Notes under the pieces: generated by a model
Told to the model about the DNA's origin: nothing
Seen by the model: the letters and a program-made list of their open reading frames with translations, nothing else
Databases searched by the model: none
Made by a program: the position numbers and the translations under genes
NCBI GenBank assembly: GCA_937949945.1
Contig: CALFEQ010000084.1
Location: 87,045-151,044, forward strand
From: an uncultured Myxococcales bacterium
GTDB taxonomy: Bacteria > Myxococcota_A > Polyangia > Polyangiales > Polyangiaceae
Direction: 5' to 3'
DNA length: 64,000 nucleotides
Shown: one piece after another, positions 44,039 to 51,927 of the stretch
Layout of the letters: each line of letters starts with the position of its first letter
Numbering within the stretch: the first letter of the stretch is position 1

Positions 44039-46114
44039 ATGCCCGTCCCGGACGCGACGTGCCCGACGATGATGCAGCCCGGCTCGCAGACGGCTTCGCC
44101 ACGTCGTGTGCTTCGCGAATCGGCGTCGGCCATCGTCCTCGCGGCCATCGTGCTCGTGGCGTGCGCCTACGTCCTTCCGAAGACGGAGCGCAACCCTCTC
44201 TACGAGACCGCGGTCTGGTCCCTCCTCGTCGTCGTGAGCTTCGCGGGGTGGGGCTCGCTCGTCCGGCGGCTCGTCGCGCCGAAGGAGCGCATCGACCTCG
44301 GGCTTCGCATCGCGTGGGGCCAGAGCCTCGTCTGCTTCGTCGGGGGCTTGCTCATGGTCCCGGCGCTCATGACGAGGCTCGCCGCGCTCCTCGTCGTGGA
44401 GGTCGGCCTCGTCCTCGCCCTGGTCGCGCTCGCGCTCGAGCGTGGATCCGTTCGCGCCTCGATCGTCGAGCTCGGTCGCATCGCGAGGCGGCAGCCCGGT
44501 CTCGCGATTCTGACGGCGCTCGTCGTCGTCCTCGTCGGCGGTCAGTTCCTCGCCGGCATCGCCGACTGGCGTACCAACCCGTACGACGACGACATCGCGT
44601 ACCTCGCGTTCGTCCGCAAGCTGCTCGATACGGGCACCTTGCTCGAGCCGTTCAGCCTGCGCCGCCTGTCCGCGCTCGGCGGTCAGAACCTGTTCCACGA
44701 GCTCGTCGCGCTGCGCGCGGTGCCCAGCCAGCTCCACGCGTTCGACCGCAGCATCGCCGTGGTCGTGACGGCGCTTCTCGTCGCGGGCCATCGCTGGGGC
44801 GCCCGTCGACCGCCGCTCCCGATGGCGCTCCTCGCGATCGTGATGTTCGTGTCGCTGCCGAACGTCGCGATCAACACGGCCAGCTACTACTCGGGCGTCG
44901 CGTTCTTCCTCGCGCTTTTCCGGACGCTCACGTGGGCGGAGCAGCGCTCGCGTCCCGTATGGGCGACGGCGCTCCCGATCGCGCTCGTCGGTGCGGCGAC
45001 GTGCACGCTCCGTCAGAGCTACATGGCCGTCGTCGTCGTGGCGCTCGCGTCGAGCTATGCCTTTCGGGCCTTCGCCTCGCGAGACCCGTGGAGGAGTCGC
45101 ATCGTCGAGCCTGCGCTCGCCGCGGGGATGGCGCTCGTTGCGCTCGTGCCCTGGTGCGTCGTCGCTTGGCAGTCGAACCGGACGTTCCTCTATCCGTTCG
45201 TGTTGGGCACGGCGAACCCGGCCATGCTGCTCAGCTCGTCGGCGCCCCGACCGCTGCGCGAGGCGTTCCTCCACCTCTGGACCGTGCTCGACGGGACGCC
45301 CCTCCACGTCTTGCCGCTCTTCGTGCTGGCCGCGCTGCTCCTTCGGGAGAAGCGCCGGAGGCGTCCGCTCGCGTCGCTCGCGATCGGTGCCCTCGCCGGA
45401 GTCTTCGCGCTCGTGCACGGCGCCGATCAGATCGAGGTGGAGAGCCTCCGCCGTTACGTCTTCGGGCCCATCATCGCCTTCGCTCTGGCGGTGGCGCTCG
45501 TCGCCGGCACGCGGGCGTCGCGCGTGCTCCGGGGCGTCGTGGAACGCGAACAAGTCGCGGCGGCGGTCGTCTTCTTCGCGATGCTCGGCCAGCTCGTCGT
45601 CACGCGAGAGAAGCTCGCATCGGCGGCCGCGCGCGCGACGAACGACATCGAGACCCTCGCCCGGGCGCGGCCGCATTCGGACGCGACGACGCCTCCGGAG
45701 CACGCCCTCTACTTCCGGCTGCAGCAGTCGGTGCCGTCGGGCGCTCGGCTCGCCGTGATGTTGGACGAGCCGTACTGGCTCGATTTCCGCCGGAACGCGA
45801 TCTGGAACCTCGACATGCCCGGGTACTCGAGCCTGGCGCCGGGCCTCCCGTACTTCGAAGGCAGCCAGCGCGTGAAGGAGTACTTCCGCGGGCTCGGCGT
45901 CCGCTACCTCGCATACGTCCGCCCCGGCTTCTCGCGCTACCACTTCCGGCGCGACTACTGGCTCAGCATGCTCGTCGACGAGAACGAGATCTGGCGCACC
46001 CACGGGCCTTACCTCGTCGACTTCCTCGACTCGCTCGAGGACCTCCGAGCCAGACACCAGCGTGTCTTCGAGGAGCGAGGACTCGTCGTGATCGATCTCG
46101 AGGTGGAGGCATGA
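44039..46114 (+). CDS. GT-C membrane protein (type B), paralogue of 35783 without the extension
   Basis: A 691-aa protein with about twelve membrane segments (about 25-500) and a soluble C-terminal domain. The first big loop has TNPYDDDIAYLAFVRKLL and SLRRLSALGGQN, which match the minus-strand type B protein (TNPYDDELSYLALPRQLL, SALGSQ) position by position. The alignment continues through the soluble domain (LDFRRNAIWNLDMPG versus LDFGRNEIYSLDLPG) and ends where the minus-strand copy gains its extra domain. The start is uncertain (44039 or 44069). It overlaps the next gene as ATGA. A polyprenyl-phosphate-sugar-using glycosyltransferase is likely. Confidence 0.85.
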   Translation: MPVPDATCPTMMQPGSQTASPRRVLRESASAIVLAAIVLVACAYVLPKTERNPLYETAVWSLLVVVSFAGWGSLVRRLVAPKERIDLGLRIAWGQSLVCFVGGLLMVPALMTRLAALLVVEVGLVLALVALALERGSVRASIVELGRIARRQPGLAILTALVVVLVGGQFLAGIADWRTNPYDDDIAYLAFVRKLLDTGTLLEPFSLRRLSALGGQNLFHELVALRAVPSQLHAFDRSIAVVVTALLVAGHRWGARRPPLPMALLAIVMFVSLPNVAINTASYYSGVAFFLALFRTLTWAEQRSRPVWATALPIALVGAATCTLRQSYMAVVVVALASSYAFRAFASRDPWRSRIVEPALAAGMALVALVPWCVVAWQSNRTFLYPFVLGTANPAMLLSSSAPRPLREAFLHLWTVLDGTPLHVLPLFVLAALLLREKRRRRPLASLAIGALAGVFALVHGADQIEVESLRRYVFGPIIAFALAVALVAGTRASRVLRGVVEREQVAAAVVFFAMLGQLVVTREKLASAAARATNDIETLARARPHSDATTPPEHALYFRLQQSVPSGARLAVMLDEPYWLDFRRNAIWNLDMPGYSSLAPGLPYFEGSQRVKEYFRGLGVRYLAYVRPGFSRYHFRRDYWLSMLVDENEIWRTHGPYLVDFLDSLEDLRARHQRVFEERGLVVIDLEVEA

Positions 46115-46683
46115 GGCGAGCTCTCGCGACCTTCGCGATTCTCTCCGCGGCGCCGATGGTGGCAGCCTGCTCGAAGGAGCGTCCGCCGGCCGTACGCGAG
46201 GAGATCGCTCGACGCGAGGCCTACGCGCGCGCGCTGGCGGTCGACGCCGGGATCGAATCGAGCTGGGGCGTCTCGTCGAGGACCGAGGTGGTGTTCCAGG
46301 AAGGCTTCTCCCTCATCGAGCACGATCCTCCGGGAGACTTCCGCAACCGTGGCTTCCGCTGGATGGGACAGCGCGGACGCGTGCGCGTGAAGAGCCACGG
46401 GGACCGACCCATGCGCTTGCGTCTCCACGGCTGGGCGCACGAGAAGGAGATCAAGGCACGGCCGGTGATCTCGGTCTACGTCGACGGTCGTCTCGTCGCG
46501 GACACGGGCGCCGTGCCGGAGGACGGTCTCTGGGGCATCGACACGATCGTCCCGGCCGAGCTGCTCCGCGATCGCACGTGGGTCGACGTCACCATCCGCG
46601 CGAGCGCCGTCGCATACCACTGGGCCGAGCCGCCCGATCTCCGTGTGATCGTGCTCGGCGGGTTCTTCTGGGAAGAGGCGTGA
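46111..46683 (+). CDS. small lipoprotein, paralogue of 38644
   Basis: A 190-aa lipoprotein: signal ending in the lipobox VAAC, helix with REEIARREAYARAL, then a beta-sandwich with RVRVKSHGDRPMRLRLHG, VYVDGRLVADTG and RTWVDVTIRASAV. The stretch SHGxRPMRLxLxG is shared almost exactly with the minus-strand lipoprotein. Its start overlaps the GT-C gene stop (ATGA), and its own stop overlaps the GTG start of the next GT-C gene (GTGA). Likely a periplasmic partner of the GT-C enzyme. Confidence 0.8.
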   Translation: MRRALATFAILSAAPMVAACSKERPPAVREEIARREAYARALAVDAGIESSWGVSSRTEVVFQEGFSLIEHDPPGDFRNRGFRWMGQRGRVRVKSHGDRPMRLRLHGWAHEKEIKARPVISVYVDGRLVADTGAVPEDGLWGIDTIVPAELLRDRTWVDVTIRASAVAYHWAEPPDLRVIVLGGFFWEEA

Positions 46684-48239
46684 GGGGCACGATCGTCCGC
46701 AGGGTTTCTCGAGCGTTGCGGAGCTCGCTCGAGCGGGGCGTCCGCTCCCCTCTCATCGCGGCGCTCCCTGCGGTGGCACTCGTCGTCTTCTTCCTCGCGG
46801 ATCACGTCCGCAGGTTCGGCGGCCTCTACCTCGCGTCGGACGACTCGTACATCTACCTCGGGTACGTGAAGCGCACGATGGAGACGCCGCGCGGGCTCTT
46901 CTCGTACAACCCGGGCGAGCATTCGGCGGGGACGACCGGGCTCCTCTACTACTACGCGCTCGTCGTCGTCAGCCACGTCCTTCGCGCCGTGACGTTTCCG
47001 TGGCCGCTCCACTTCACGCTGCGCCTGTCGAGCTACGTCCTCGCGGGGACGCTCACCGTCATCGCGTCCCTCCTCTATTGGGCGACGTGGCGCCGACTCG
47101 ATCCCGACAGCGAGCGCGCTCCGAGGTTCACGTTCACGATCGCGATGGCTCTGTTCTTCGCGAACGCCCGCTTCCTCTGGGGCCTCTTCGCCGGGCTCGA
47201 GAATCCGCTGTCCGCGACGCTCGTGCTCGCGGTCGCTCACGCGCTCGCGCATCGCTCGCGGCCCCTCTGGACCGGCCTGCTCGGCGCGCTGCTCGTGGCC
47301 ACGCGGCCCGATCTCGGCAGCGTCGTGTGGGTCGTGCCGTTCGCATGTGCGGCACTTGCTCGGGGCGGCGTCTCACGGCGGCGAGCGTTCGTGGAGGCCG
47401 CGGTGATCCTCGTCGCCGGCGTCGTGCTCCTCGTCGCGCCGTGCCGTCTGCTGACCGGGCGCTGGTTCCCGAGCGCGCTCGACACGCGCATCCGGATCGA
47501 CGCGGTCCGGGACCCGGCGCTGCTCTTGTCGAACGTCGGTGACGCCCTCCGAGTTTCGACGCTCACGAAGACGGACTGGCAAGTGGGCGCGCTCGTCGTC
47601 CTCGCGGGCGCCGTCGTGGTCTCCGTGTGGCGCCGCCGCGTGCATCCGGCGATCTTCACGTCGGGCACCATCGTCTTCGTCTTTTTCGCTCGAGCGATCT
47701 TCCGGGTCGAGCAGCTCAACATCGAGGATCGGTACGTCTCGTACTTCTGGCCGCTGCTCGTCCTCGGAGGCGGAGCGCTCGTGGCGCCGGCGCTCCGGCG
47801 CGCATTCGCGCAGCGCTCGTGGATCGCGTTCCCGACGGCCGCGCTCGTGGCGGTCCTCGTCGTCGTCTCGCCGGTCCGAGAGGGCTTCCGGCGCCTCACG
47901 CGGGACGTCACGGAGATGAACCAGATCGTCGTGGCGGCGTCGGTCTTCATGCAGGAGAAGCTGCCCCGAGGGGCCCGCGTCGCCATGGAGCCGGCAGGGG
48001 CGATTCGCGTCTTCACCGACTTCTATCTGGTCGACGGGTTCGGCCTCACGACGACCCACCTCTCCCGATCGTCGAGCTGGGACGAGATGATCGAGACGGC
48101 GCGCGTGGAGTACGTGTTCGACTATCCCTTCCGGCTCCCGCAGCTCGAGGACCCGAGCCGCTTCGAGGCCATCCAGTACTGGAGACCCGACCCCCCGGTG
48201 CACGTCCTCGCGCCGATCGGGCTCTTCCGCCGCAAGTGA
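46680..48239 (+). CDS. GT-C membrane glycosyltransferase-like protein (AftB-like signature)
   Basis: A 519-aa protein with about ten membrane segments. The first loop has DDSYIYLGYVKRTMETPRG then SYNPGEHSAGTTGLLYY. This pattern, an acidic pair, Y-x-x, and NPGE-x-x-x-GTTG, is like the arabinofuranosyl- and mannosyl-type GT-C proteins. The soluble C-terminal part is about 390-519. The start is GTG at 46680, after a strong GGAAGAGG site and overlapping the previous stop. The stop codon lies in a perfect hairpin (48237-48255). Donor likely a polyprenyl phosphate sugar; acceptor unknown. Confidence 0.85.
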   Translation: MRGTIVRRVSRALRSSLERGVRSPLIAALPAVALVVFFLADHVRRFGGLYLASDDSYIYLGYVKRTMETPRGLFSYNPGEHSAGTTGLLYYYALVVVSHVLRAVTFPWPLHFTLRLSSYVLAGTLTVIASLLYWATWRRLDPDSERAPRFTFTIAMALFFANARFLWGLFAGLENPLSATLVLAVAHALAHRSRPLWTGLLGALLVATRPDLGSVVWVVPFACAALARGGVSRRRAFVEAAVILVAGVVLLVAPCRLLTGRWFPSALDTRIRIDAVRDPALLLSNVGDALRVSTLTKTDWQVGALVVLAGAVVVSVWRRRVHPAIFTSGTIVFVFFARAIFRVEQLNIEDRYVSYFWPLLVLGGGALVAPALRRAFAQRSWIAFPTAALVAVLVVVSPVREGFRRLTRDVTEMNQIVVAASVFMQEKLPRGARVAMEPAGAIRVFTDFYLVDGFGLTTTHLSRSSSWDEMIETARVEYVFDYPFRLPQLEDPSRFEAIQYWRPDPPVHVLAPIGLFRRK

Positions 48240-48255
48240 CGGGACGCTCCCGTCA
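48237..48255 (+). terminator. perfect 8-bp hairpin containing a stop codon
   Basis: TGACGGGA (48237-48244) pairs with TCCCGTCA (48248-48255) with a 3-nt loop. The first three bases are the TGA stop of the GT-C gene. It lies 39 nt before the next start, so it may attenuate or partly terminate within the operon. There is no T-tract. Confidence 0.45.
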
Positions 48256-48293
48256 ACTCGATGGCGCTGCCGCTCGGTCGCGATGCTAAGTGT

Positions 48294-50390
48294 ATGCGCG
48301 GCTTGGTCCGCGCACTCTTCTCTCGGATGCAGCGACGTCGCGGCGACCTCGTCACCGCCCTGGCGTTGGTCGCGCTCGTCGTGACCATCGCCGTCGTCCG
48401 AGACCGATACATCGAGACGATGCCGCGGGGCGACGTGCTCTACGAAGCCATCGTCGCCAAGAGCCTCCTCGCCGGTGAGGGCCTGTCGACGAACCTCATG
48501 CCGCTCGGCGCGTTGCGGACGCTCTTGCGTCTGGACCTCGCCGATGCGCCGAGCTGGCCGTCGCTCCACAAGTTCGTGCTGTCGCAGGTGCGCATCGCGG
48601 CGTTCGGCGCCGTGCTCGGCATCGACGAACGAACGCTTCGCATCTCGTCGTTCGTGTCCTACGTCGGCCTCGTTCTCGCGACGTTCGTGATCATGCGACG
48701 TCTGCTCGCCAGTCGCCTGCTGGCGTTCGCCTTCACGCTCGTGCTCGTGAGCTACAACGAGCTCTTCTTCGTCGCGATATCGGGGTTGGGGCTCAGCACG
48801 GACGCGCTCTTGTTCCTCGGGACGCTGGTCCTCGCTTCGCGCGTGCGAGAGCAGCCGCGGCTCGCCATCTGGGTCGGCGTCGTCCTCGCCGCGACCGTGC
48901 TGCACCGCTACTCGATGGGGGCGTGGGTGCCTTTCTGCGTCGCAGCGGTCGCATGGAGCTGCGGGTATCGCGTCGCCGCGAGGGTGCTCGGCGCCTGTCT
49001 CGCCGTGCTCGCCCCGTTCGTGGCGTGGTCCTATGCGCGCTTCGGGATGCCGTTCCCGTCGTACCTCGGCGACGCTCTGTTCCTCCACAACACGCGCTTC
49101 TTGCCGTACGACCCGTGGTACTGCCGGACCTGGGAGAGCCTCGCGACGGCGATCGCGGCCGCGCCGTCGGTGTTCGTCGCCAAGGCCGGCGTCAACGCGA
49201 GGCTCGTGCTCCACGATCTGGGCGCCGGTCCCGCAGTCGCTCTCCGCAACGTCGGCATCGTCGTCCTCGGCGTCCTCGGCGTTAGGCGTCTCTTCCGGAC
49301 GCACACGGGCGCGGCGCACCTCGCCGTCGCCGGCCTCGTGTTCGCCGCCGCGTTCACGGCGTATCACCTGTTCTGCGGCTTCAGCAGCTGGTACTTCCAG
49401 TTCCTCGTCCCGCCGGCCTTGCTCCTCGCGGCGTCGGGCGCGAAGGAGCTCGTCTCGCTCGCAGGCGATCGGCGGCGGCTGGCAGAGCGTGCAGCCCCGG
49501 CCGTGGCGCTGGCCCTGGCGCTCCCGAACCTCGCCGATGCCTACGGCGAATATCAGTGGTTCCGCGTCCTGGGGCCGAAGGCGGTGCGAGCGGAGCGTGA
49601 CTGTGCGAAAGGCGCTCGATGCGTCTCGGACGACGTCATCGCGCACCTGCGTGACGCCTACGCGGGCTCGCACAAGCTCGTCATGGCGGGCAACACTCCG
49701 TGGGAGCTCGCGTTCGAGCTCCCGCACCGATTCATCCCGGTCCTCGAGGCGCCCGAGGACCTCTTGCGGCTGCGCGAGCATCGGCTCGTGCCGGACTTGC
49801 TCGTCGTCCCACCGGATCTGACCTTCGCCGGACACGGGGCGCGTCCGCCCGGATGGCGTCGCTGGAAGGCCCTCGTCGACGCGCATCCGCCGCGGTTCCT
49901 CGACTACGAGCTCCGCCACGTGTTCCCGGACGGCGGCGTCCTCTACGAGCGGAACCCCACGCTCGACGTCTCGGGGCCGATCGCGCTGTGCGCGCCGGAG
50001 ATCCGGATGGACCTGCGAAGGCGCGGCGACTTCATCCACTTCGAGTCCGGATTCGAGACGGTGGACGAGTACGAAGGACGTGCCTGGACCTGGATGCGCG
50101 CGGAGCATGGGACGATCGCGTTCGTTCCGCCGTGCGCGGCGCGCGAATCGGGCGCTCGGCTGCGCGTGGCCTACGCTCCTGCGGCGTCGCATCCCGTCCG
50201 GGTGCGCGTCGGGGGGCACGACGTCGGGACCCTCGCCGCCGATGCGTTCGCGTGGCAAGAGGCCGAGCTCTTCGTCCCGCCCGAGGCCTTCGTCGCGGAG
50301 GAGACGCGGCTCGAGCTGATCTCCGACTTGCCCGACAAGGGCATCGCGATCGAACGCATCGAGCTCGCGCCCGGACGCCGCGACCCGTGA
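48294..50390 (+). CDS. GT-C membrane protein (type A), paralogue of 39200
   Basis: A 698-aa protein with about eleven membrane segments. The first loop has PRGDVLYEAIVAKSLLAGEG and TNLMPLGAL. The C-terminal domain has the beta-sandwich with RVRVGGHDVGTLAADAF and a final IELAPGRRD, as in the minus-strand type A protein. The internal ATG at 48294 is chosen because it gives the same N-terminus length as the paralogue (695 aa); an in-frame ATG at 48261 exists. Probably transcribed with the upstream three genes. Confidence 0.85.
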   Translation: MRGLVRALFSRMQRRRGDLVTALALVALVVTIAVVRDRYIETMPRGDVLYEAIVAKSLLAGEGLSTNLMPLGALRTLLRLDLADAPSWPSLHKFVLSQVRIAAFGAVLGIDERTLRISSFVSYVGLVLATFVIMRRLLASRLLAFAFTLVLVSYNELFFVAISGLGLSTDALLFLGTLVLASRVREQPRLAIWVGVVLAATVLHRYSMGAWVPFCVAAVAWSCGYRVAARVLGACLAVLAPFVAWSYARFGMPFPSYLGDALFLHNTRFLPYDPWYCRTWESLATAIAAAPSVFVAKAGVNARLVLHDLGAGPAVALRNVGIVVLGVLGVRRLFRTHTGAAHLAVAGLVFAAAFTAYHLFCGFSSWYFQFLVPPALLLAASGAKELVSLAGDRRRLAERAAPAVALALALPNLADAYGEYQWFRVLGPKAVRAERDCAKGARCVSDDVIAHLRDAYAGSHKLVMAGNTPWELAFELPHRFIPVLEAPEDLLRLREHRLVPDLLVVPPDLTFAGHGARPPGWRRWKALVDAHPPRFLDYELRHVFPDGGVLYERNPTLDVSGPIALCAPEIRMDLRRRGDFIHFESGFETVDEYEGRAWTWMRAEHGTIAFVPPCAARESGARLRVAYAPAASHPVRVRVGGHDVGTLAADAFAWQEAELFVPPEAFVAEETRLELISDLPDKGIAIERIELAPGRRDP

Positions 50391-50437
50391 AGCTGGGCGT
50401 CCCGAATCGACGTCGAACGTGGCAGAATCCGCGGACC

Positions 50438-51505
50438 ATGCCGGCCGACCCGAGAACCACCGTCGCCGTCGCGACCATCGTGCTCGCGCTGCTTCCGAGC
50501 GGGAGCGGCTGCTCGTCGTCGGCGGAGCCGGAACGACAGGCGACCATGGCCGTCCTGGGGCTCGATGCGCGTCCGGTGAACGAGACCTGCGTCGGGTCCG
50601 TCGAGCCGCCCGAGGTGCTCTCCCGGCATCCATGCATCGATCCGGCGACGCTCCGTCCGACGAGCTCGCTCGTGCCGTACGGGGTCCGCGCTCCGCTCTG
50701 GTCGGATGGCGCCGACAAGAATCGGTACATCGCCCTCCCCGAGGGCGCGTCGTTCGCCGTCTCGGAGCGTGGCGGCTGGGAGCTCCCGCCCGGCGGCGTC
50801 CTCGTCAAGGAGTTCGAGCTGGGTGGGCGGCGACTCGAGACGCGCTTCGTCACGCGCGATGCGTCCGGAACGTATCGTTTCTACACCTACGCCTTCTTGG
50901 ACGGGCAGCACGACGCGCGCCTCCTCACCGACGGCGCGGAGATCCCGCTCGAGTCGAGCACCTGGACCGTTCCGTCCGAGGCGCAATGCGACCAGTGCCA
51001 CAACCGCGCGGCGGGGCGGGTGCTCGGCCTCCAGACCGGACAGCTCGACCGTCCGTGGACGTACTCGAGCACGGGTCGCGAGGCCGACCAGCTCGAGACG
51101 CTGAAGGCGATCGGGTTCGTGAAGGGCCTCGAGCCTGCACCGCTCGTGTTTCCGGATCTCGAAGACGAGACCGTCCCGGTGGAGGCCCGCGCCCGCGCCT
51201 ATCTGCACGTCAACTGCAGCACGTGTCACCGCCCTCGCGGCGTCGCGACGAGCATCATGGACCTTCGCTCCCACGTCGACGTCCGAGGGATGGGCGTCTG
51301 CATGACGTACCCCATGTTCTCCGATCCGACCGGGGCCGACGGGCGGCTCCTCGTCCCGGGCGAGCCCGATCGCTCCATTCTCTTCCACAGGGCGACGACG
51401 GTCGATCCTCTGCTCCGCATGCCCCCGGTCGGTAGGGCCACGATCGATCCGCTCGGCGCGCAACTCCTCCGTCGCTGGATCGAGGAGATGCCGGCCTGCA
51501 ATTGA
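50438..51505 (+). CDS. diheme c-type cytochrome, HNE_0200/SO2930-like family
   Basis: A 355-aa exported protein. A signal (VAVATIVLALLPSGSGC, possibly a lipobox) precedes a region with VPYGVRAPLWSDGADKNRYIALP and LVKEFELGGRRLETRF. These match the uncharacterised HNE_0200/SO2930 repeat family, which carries heme-binding sites near its middle and end. Two CxxCH motifs are visible: CDQCH and CSTCH. The protein should sit in the periplasm and accept electrons. It is convergent with a GMC oxidoreductase/small-subunit pair, with 3 bases between stops, and could be their electron acceptor. Confidence 0.85.
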   Translation: MPADPRTTVAVATIVLALLPSGSGCSSSAEPERQATMAVLGLDARPVNETCVGSVEPPEVLSRHPCIDPATLRPTSSLVPYGVRAPLWSDGADKNRYIALPEGASFAVSERGGWELPPGGVLVKEFELGGRRLETRFVTRDASGTYRFYTYAFLDGQHDARLLTDGAEIPLESSTWTVPSEAQCDQCHNRAAGRVLGLQTGQLDRPWTYSSTGREADQLETLKAIGFVKGLEPAPLVFPDLEDETVPVEARARAYLHVNCSTCHRPRGVATSIMDLRSHVDVRGMGVCMTYPMFSDPTGADGRLLVPGEPDRSILFHRATTVDPLLRMPPVGRATIDPLGAQLLRRWIEEMPACN

Positions 51506-51508
51506 GGT

Positions 51509-51925
51509 TCAGCCGTCGAGTTGCCGCGCCGCGAGGATGCACAGCGCGACCTCCGTCGGGCTGAGGATCCATCCGGCGACCTCGACGACGTCACCCTTGG
51601 CGAGCTCGGCTTCGACCCTCGCGTCGAGCTCCGCCAGCGCGGGCCCCGGATCGCGTGCGGATGCGATGATCTCCGCGCTTCGTTCGAGCGCCTCGAGATG
51701 CCCGGCCGCCTGGAGGGCGTCGTTACTGAGCGAGACCCTGCCGATCCGCGCCGCCTCTGCGAGCCTCCCGTCGAAGTACCCGGACAGGACGGAGAGTCGT
51801 GCGGCGTCGCTCGACTCCGCCTCTTTCTCGCTCACGCATGCCGGCAAACCCGACGCCGCGATGATTCCTGCAGTCCCTTCGAGGAGGAGCGCACGGAGAA
51901 GGACGCGACGAGGAAGGCGGAGCAT
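51509..51925 (-). CDS. small Tat-signal-like protein, probable partner of the GMC dehydrogenase
   Basis: A 138-aa protein. The N-terminus (LPRRVLLRALLLEGTAGIIAAS) is Tat-like with an Arg-Arg pair, ending in a PAC cysteine. The remainder is helical and ends VEVAGWILSPTEVALCILAARQL. The layout, directly after a GMC oxidoreductase (2 nt between stop and start), is like the small subunit of gluconate 2-dehydrogenase, which helps export the flavoprotein. The homology is too weak to be certain. Could also be an unrelated lipoprotein. Confidence 0.6.
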   Translation of the reverse strand: MLRLPRRVLLRALLLEGTAGIIAASGLPACVSEKEAESSDAARLSVLSGYFDGRLAEAARIGRVSLSNDALQAAGHLEALERSAEIIASARDPGPALAELDARVEAELAKGDVVEVAGWILSPTEVALCILAARQLDG

Positions 51926-51927
51926 GC

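Noticed and set aside
47373..50633. 1086-codon minus-strand frame opposite the plus-strand GT-C genes
   Set aside because: Very Arg/Glu/Asp-rich and without any domain; the opposite strand encodes paralogues of known GT-C proteins.
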